The notes below the pieces were generated by a model. That model was not told where the DNA came from. It saw nothing but the letters and a program-made list of their open reading frames with translations, and made no database searches. A program made the translations under genes and the position numbers. Shown in pieces: positions 59,100 through 64,000 of a stretch of 64,000 bases of DNA (positions within the stretch are counted from its first letter, which is position 1; the number at the start of each line of letters is the position of its first letter). This stretch comes from Phyto melanocephala (taxonomy: Eukaryota; Arthropoda; Insecta; Diptera; Rhinophoridae). The stretch spans positions 73,791,126-73,855,125 of the forward strand of contig OW799237.1 of assembly GCA_941918925.1 (NCBI GenBank). Direction: 5' to 3'.

Positions 59100-59930
59100 G
59101 GATAGATCTGAATACGACAACGGCCTCCGACCTACGGAGAACGCCATCCAGATATTTACTGACGGAACGAAATAACATGCTGGAGCTGGATGTGGTATCT
59201 TTTCGATCCAGTTGGGTTTGGAATTGTCCCTTAGGCTACCGGATTACTGAAGCGCGATACAGCACGAACTAATGGCTATTAGGACAGCCGCGAAACAGAT
59301 TCAGTATAATAAAATATCTGGCAGGGATATTTATATATATACTGACAGCAAGGCGGCTATTAGGTCCCTTGAGAGTGTGTACAGCACATCGAAAATTGCC
59401 CAGGAATGCCGGGTGTCTCTTGAGGAGATAGCGAGACATTCGACGGTTACCCTTGTGTGGGTTCCAGGACATGGGGATATTGATGATAATAATAGAGCTG
59501 ATGCACTAGCAAAAGCCGGTCACCTTAGATTCGGTTGAATCCAGTTATGCTTTGGGTATTTCCTTATCGAAGGGTAAGCAGCTAATCTCGCATCAATTCT
59601 ATTTGGATGCCAAGGAAAGATGGGTGAGAGAACCCACTTGTTTGGAAACCAGAAAGATCTGGCCTGACATGGATGTGCATAGGACGCAATATGCAGTAAA
59701 TATTCGCCGAATCCACCTTAGGAACATCATAGCGATCATTACCGCAGATGATCTGGGAAAGATCCACACCTTCATAAACAGGACAAGATGGCTGAGAAAC
59801 GACGGCCAGAAGACATAGACGAACGGGCGTTGGTACCTACGATATCACAACGGGACCATCGGAGGACCCAAGTGAGCTATGCGTTCGGGCGGCTAGCGGA
59901 TCTAACCTAACCTAACCTAAATTAATATTT
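59100..59930 (+). pseudogene. Non-LTR retrotransposon 3' end: RNase H domain and tail
   Basis: From about 59147 the frame reads IQIFTDGTK, a stop, AGAGCGIFSIQLGLELSLRL, a stop, and QHELMAIRTAAKQ. From 59272 it is open with YIYTDSKAAIRSLE, LVWVPGHGDIDDNNRADALA and KAG. The RNase H catalytic set (Asp in FTDG, Glu in ELMAI, Asp in YTDSKAA, Asp in NRADALA) is visible. A frameshift then leads to LSKGKQLISHQFYLDAKERW and a residual C-terminus. The copy ends with CTAACCTAACCTAACCTAA. The RNase H domain suits I-, R1- or LOA-type elements. It is 5' truncated, with two nonsense codons and at least one frameshift. Confidence 0.8.
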
Positions 59931-60160
59931 TTATATATAATTATAATTATAAATTAATATTTCTTAAGACTTTTTATTCTTAAATTATAAATCATTTTTA
60001 TTCAGGCCTAAGTTAGTTTTTTTATTGCTTACTAAACTTCCTAAAACATTAATTAAATTAAATTGTAATCATTCAAGAATATTGAAAAACTAATAAAATG
60101 TATTAAGAATATGAACATGAATAAAGAATGTCATTTATTACAAAAAAAGAAGAAAATTTT

Positions 60161-60424
60161 AGGGTGTGGCACTTTCTAATCACGAAACTGTATAGTCATG
60201 ACAGCTCAATATGTGTGCAAAGTTTCAGAAAAATCGGTCCAGTGCAAGTACCTCAAAATTATAACTTATTTTTATGGGAGTAGACCGGCCCCCTTTTCAC
60301 CACCCATAAACACTCCCTGTAATGTGTACAAAAACTTGCCAAAGCTTGAGTCCGATCGGCTTTACGGTTTCGGAGTCTATAGCTAACACGCACACACACA
60401 CAGAGTTTCACTTTTATATATAGA
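60161..60424 (-). mobile_element. Truncated Helitron, 5' part
   Basis: Contains two minisatellite units (CAATATGTGTGCAAAGTTTC, AGTGCAAGTACCTCAAAATT), then 'ggagtctatagctaacac', a short (CA)n run and GAGTTTCACTTTTATATATA-GA. It is therefore the 5' end of the tandem family in minus orientation; the CTAG end is missing. Confidence 0.8.
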
Positions 60425-61705
60425 TAGATAGGCGTAACACTTTATAGTTTTTTCATAACAATACAAAATGTTGTAACTAAAAACGGTGGAAATTATATTC
60501 TACTGAACTACTGACTAGGTAATTCTTTGGGCACATATGACAACATTGGAACCAGATATTAACCAGTTACTTTAAGCAATTTTAATATTCACTTTTGGTA
60601 CTTTTAAATTAAAATATTATTTTTAAATGCAAAAGTAAACTACAGTTTTTGATCAAAAATAATTTTACTGAAAAATTTTTGAATATTTTCGTTTTATTAT
60701 TTTAAAGTGTAAAAAGTGTAGGCATTTTGTTGACAATAGCACCAAAAAATCACCAGCATAGTAGACAAAAGTGGTGACCTGGTAATATTTTACCCCAGTC
60801 TTCCTGCAGGGTATGGCAAAGATCATAAATGTAAATACTTTTTACAAAAACAATATTATTTGCTATTTTTTGAAGCCAAAACGATCGCTTCTAGTGGAAT
60901 TTGTACATGTGTTTTGTTGTTGTAATAAAACTAAAACAAACGTAAAATTTTTATTCAAAACAGCATGTTAATAATTAAACTCATATATGAAAATAGTTTT
61001 ATATTTATTATTTGCAATTCATTAACCATTAAGAGCACAAAAGAAATTAATTATAAATATTTTACCAACTAAATATAAAACTGCATCATTATAATGTTTT
61101 ATAAGTTAGTTAATTACTATTGTAGATGTTTTATAAATATGTTGTTAATGATGCTTTACAATTAACACAAAAGTCAGAAGGTTGAATGGTAATCATTAAT
61201 CCTTTTTGGGAGGTAAACAAAAACGAAACAACAAAACAAACAAAAGGCAAACTTATATGCAATAAAAATATATGTTTAAAACTAAATGTTAAATAGAAGA
61301 TATATACATACATATATTTGTATACATATACTCGTATATAATACGTTTTAGAAGAAGTAAAAGTTTACATGAATTTTTTTTTAATTCAAATCGATCTGTA
61401 ATTGGTCCCTTTTAAGAAACAACTTATATAAATATAAAAGTTTAAAACTGCTTAATAAATTTTAATGATCTTTATAAACACAAACGTCACTTTTTATCCC
61501 GGCATAAGGTACTTTTTAACCCTCAACTTCGAAAGTGAGTTTTTTACAATTTCTTCAATATTTTTTTAAAGTACAAAATAGTTTTTCTCTATATTCATGA
61601 AAACCTTTTTCGGAATAATTTTTATGTGGATATACAAAGCTCCTTAAAGACATAGCCTAGTCCTTTTTGGTTTAATTTTTAGCCTCAAGTGTATAATTGA
61701 GTTAA
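60425..61705. other. Non-coding spacer
   Basis: AT-rich with CATA/TATG microsatellites at 61300-61350. No gene or element recognised. Confidence 0.3.
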
Positions 61706-62300
61706 TTTTTTATACCACAGGTGAGGTGCCAAGAGTATTTATTGTTTTGTCATTCCATTTGTAATTTTTTTTTCTAATCACTTAAATAGAGATTTTCTTA
61801 AAGAAAATTAATAGGGGATTCGAATAGAAGTGTCCGTTTGTCCGTGTTTTGGTTGAAATAAGATTTTCGAAGCCACCACATGTTGCACACATCTGTATGT
61901 GGCATCAATCTTCTAGAAACCATCGCCCCAAAACATTTTGAAATATGTGCGAATAACACGACTGCCTTTATTTTTCCAATATTTAAAAAAAAAATTAAAA
62001 TTTTTTAGCTATATAATAATTTATAGATACATTTCTCTAGGGCTATATACAAAAACTTTGGACAAATCTGTCACTAATCGGCAAAGTTATAGGCAAAAAT
62101 AATTTGAAAAAAAAACATATTTTTTTAAATATATCAAGTAACTAAAACTCGTCATAAATTGTGGATGCGATATAGACAAACAATTGCAACCTGTAGTCTG
62201 AAAAATTATTGTTGAGAAAAACTTACAAACCAATTAGAAACTAATTGAGATATACGCACCAAAACACAACTGCTTTGGTGGTTTTCCTAAAATTTTCAAA
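61706..62300 (-). mobile_element. Diverged DINE-1-like element
   Basis: 'tttttataccacaggtgagg', 'tgtcattccatttgtaattt', 'aataggggattcgaatag' and GTCCGTTTGTCCGTG mirror the start of the 51.6-kb copy. A segment with 'cacacatctgtatgtggcatcaatc' and a second, looser copy near 62160-62290 follow. The terminus with the TTCGGC hairpin was not found. Confidence 0.55.
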
Positions 62301-62389
62301 CGAAAATCAATTTTTTTTAGCTTCATGAGTATAAAATGAGAGAGATTGATTGGAATAATAAAATACACTATAAAGAAAATTTAAATCAA

Positions 62390-62700
62390 TGATGTCCACC
62401 ACTATAAAATAAGGTAATTGAAAATGAACTCCTTTAACTTAATCAACCTAAATGAAAGAGCTTGACAACTAGAACACAGAAAACAATGGAACAGTTAAAA
62501 TCAAAGATGGCGTCCTAAAAAATGGTAGATATATGGGAAAAATAATTACAAATTTCTCCCCTTCAACCCCCACAAATTTTTCCCCTTCAACCTCCACAAC
62601 ATTGGTATAAAATTTAGGACCCAATCAATATGGGTATCAAATGAAAGGTTATGACTAGTAGAATACAGTTTACTAGTGATATTTTAATTAAATCTAGGCT
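62390..62700. repeat. Degenerate repeat with 'atcaaatgaaaggt' phrase
   Basis: 'cctaaatgaaagagcttgacaactagaacac' near 62447 and 'gtatcaaatgaaaggttatgactagtagaatac' near 62633 are equivalent, about 185 bp apart. Between them 'ccccttcaac' is duplicated. This phrase type is common in dipteran transposons; class unknown. Confidence 0.45.
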
Positions 62701-63384
62701 TCGCTACGATATGTTCATGGTAGTGATGGTTATTATTAGATTCATCACGACCAAATAAAGCACTTTTACACAAAGATATTCAATAGTATGGCTTAAAACT
62801 GCATATACTTTTTACGTTGAACACATATTATTAATAAGTCAAATGGTAACTTTCTCTAAGCATTTTGTGTTGCTGTTATTAACAAACGTTATTGTAATTG
62901 TTGTCAAAGTGAAAATTTTATTGACGCGGGGACTAAAAGGCATATTAGAAAGTGATGTTCTCTCATATTTTTTGAGGATTTTGGCTGTTACCAACATGTT
63001 TACTAACTACTTCATAGAGCTCTTTGAAAAGGTTGCTTAAATTCATGAGTAAATTGGAAACACAATATTCTACTAGAGCGTTGCACGACTCTATAGTCAT
63101 TTACTTCTGGTTCTTGGCCCTCTAAGGTTGCGTTTGCTTTTTTGGTTATCTATGTTTTTTTTACCCCAATTTCGCATTTAAAAAATGCGAAAATAAAAAA
63201 GGAAGAATCAAGGATAGTATAGAAAATGGTTAATTGTTTCTTATGAAGCTTTTGGAAACGCATTTATGTAAATTCTAATTAGTTTGAATTAGTTGTATTA
63301 ATTGGAGCTTTGGAATTGTTTCTCACAGATCAACGGACATCTATGCAAATGTTATAAGATGAATATATCTAAGTGTTACATTAA
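62701..63384. other. Non-coding spacer
   Basis: A plus-strand frame at 62843-63040 (hydrophobic, no motif) is not supported as a gene. Nothing else recognised. Confidence 0.3.
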
Positions 63385-63780
63385 GGGCCATTATTACAAC
63401 TTGCAGACAAAGTTAATGATAATAAAAGGTAACGTTTTAGCAATAAACTGACTACAAGGTATTCTTCGTTATTACAACCTGCCTGTAAAATAAATTGTAT
63501 CTTTTTTAAATATGGAAAACCCAAAGCAAATACAATCTATTATAAACAAATTAATTAGTTCTTTAAAAAAAATTGCTAACGGCAAACGAATAGCAAAAAA
63601 TTCCTTTATACTGCAGAAAATATGGTAACTTTTAATTTATAAACCTCACGTTAAAAGTAAAGGAAGAGTGATCCTTCCGTTACCATATCGGACACTTTTA
63701 GGTTAAAGTGAAGTTGTAGTATCCGAGAACAAGTTATCAACATCCTAACTTTAGTTATCGGTAAGTTATAATAATGGCCC
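63385..63780. mobile_element. 396-bp MITE, relative of 38027-38205
   Basis: GGGCCATTATTACAACTTGC at the left matches the right end read in reverse, GGGCCATTATTATAACTTAC (18/20). The interior repeats 'ttattacaacctgcctg'. Flanks are TAA and TTA, so the 3-bp duplication seen for the relative is not exact here. Confidence 0.65.
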
Positions 63781-64000
63781 TTAGAATGACAAACCTATGC
63801 ATACATATCTATATGCCCTGTTTGACCTCTTGTGGTGGTTAAGAGTGTTATATCTAGCATTTTTTAAATCAATCCACTGATTTTCGGGATTGTAATTGGT
63901 ATCCTTAGTTTGTATATAAATTCTAGTAAATAGTTAGTATCTACATATGTTCTAATTTGTATTGAACTGGTTAAAATTTTTCTTTATATAGACAATGTTT

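Noticed and set aside
59269..59472. Minus-strand frame over the RNase H region
   Set aside because: Antisense to the open RNase H frame, which has all four catalytic residues.
59906..59924. CCTAA run considered as interstitial telomeric DNA
   Set aside because: Directly terminates a non-LTR retrotransposon copy and is only about four units; Diptera do not use this telomere repeat.

Overview
The window looks like AT-rich nuclear DNA from a brachyceran fly, probably a calyptrate (blow-fly or house-fly type). The evidence is: genes with GT-AG introns; a secreted MBF2-family gene (an insect family); many DINE-1/INE-1-like elements with the dipteran GTCY microsatellite and the conserved core around ACTTTATGGGGTCGGAAA; insect-type Helitrons; and abundant mariner relatives. 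The species assignment is inference.

Only two host genes can be supported. (1) A minus-strand gene for a Gly/Ala-rich protein with a Ser-, His- and Gln-rich C-terminus. Its last three coding exons are at 19818-19650, 5926-5685 and 5409-4717, and phases match across a 13.7-kb intron. A short upstream exon near 47947-47911 is phase-compatible but tentative. If it is real, most of the window is intron of this gene. (2) A complete two-exon plus-strand gene, 31923-32482, encoding a 161-residue secreted MBF2-like protein. It would lie inside intron 1 of the first gene if the 47.9-kb exon is real.

The rest is a dense, nested graveyard of transposable elements. 1-4.1 kb: a mariner with DD41D spacing inside a 41-bp inverted-repeat element, followed by an hAT-like MITE. 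6.07-10.59 kb: an old Helitron holding a truncated Jockey-type reverse transcriptase and interrupted by three Helitrons joined head to tail without spacer bases. 14.7 kb: a complete single copy of the same short Helitron. 15.95-19.38 kb: a 3.4-kb quasi-palindrome whose arms each carry a DINE-1-like terminus, a mariner MITE and 288-bp tandem repeats. 23-30 kb: mariner remnants, an 8-bp-TSD MITE, a 20-bp perfect palindrome and a mariner transposase pseudogene. 32.5-37.8 kb: mariner and PIF/Harbinger relics, two DINE-1-like elements and a foldback MITE. 38-46 kb: a Tc1 relic, a periodic TGTCACG motif, a diverged relative of the palindrome and two copies of a mariner deletion derivative. 46.8-54.1 kb: MITEs, a decayed mariner and three DINE-1-like elements, one nested in another. 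57.0 kb: a pre-miRNA-like hairpin. 59-60.4 kb: the RNase H end of a non-LTR retrotransposon with a CCTAA tail, then a Helitron fragment.

I saw no tRNA, rRNA, CRISPR or prokaryotic feature. The most unusual structures are the tandem Helitron junctions, the big palindrome, and the three mariner copies sharing one deletion pattern. I could not demonstrate a wholly new functional system.
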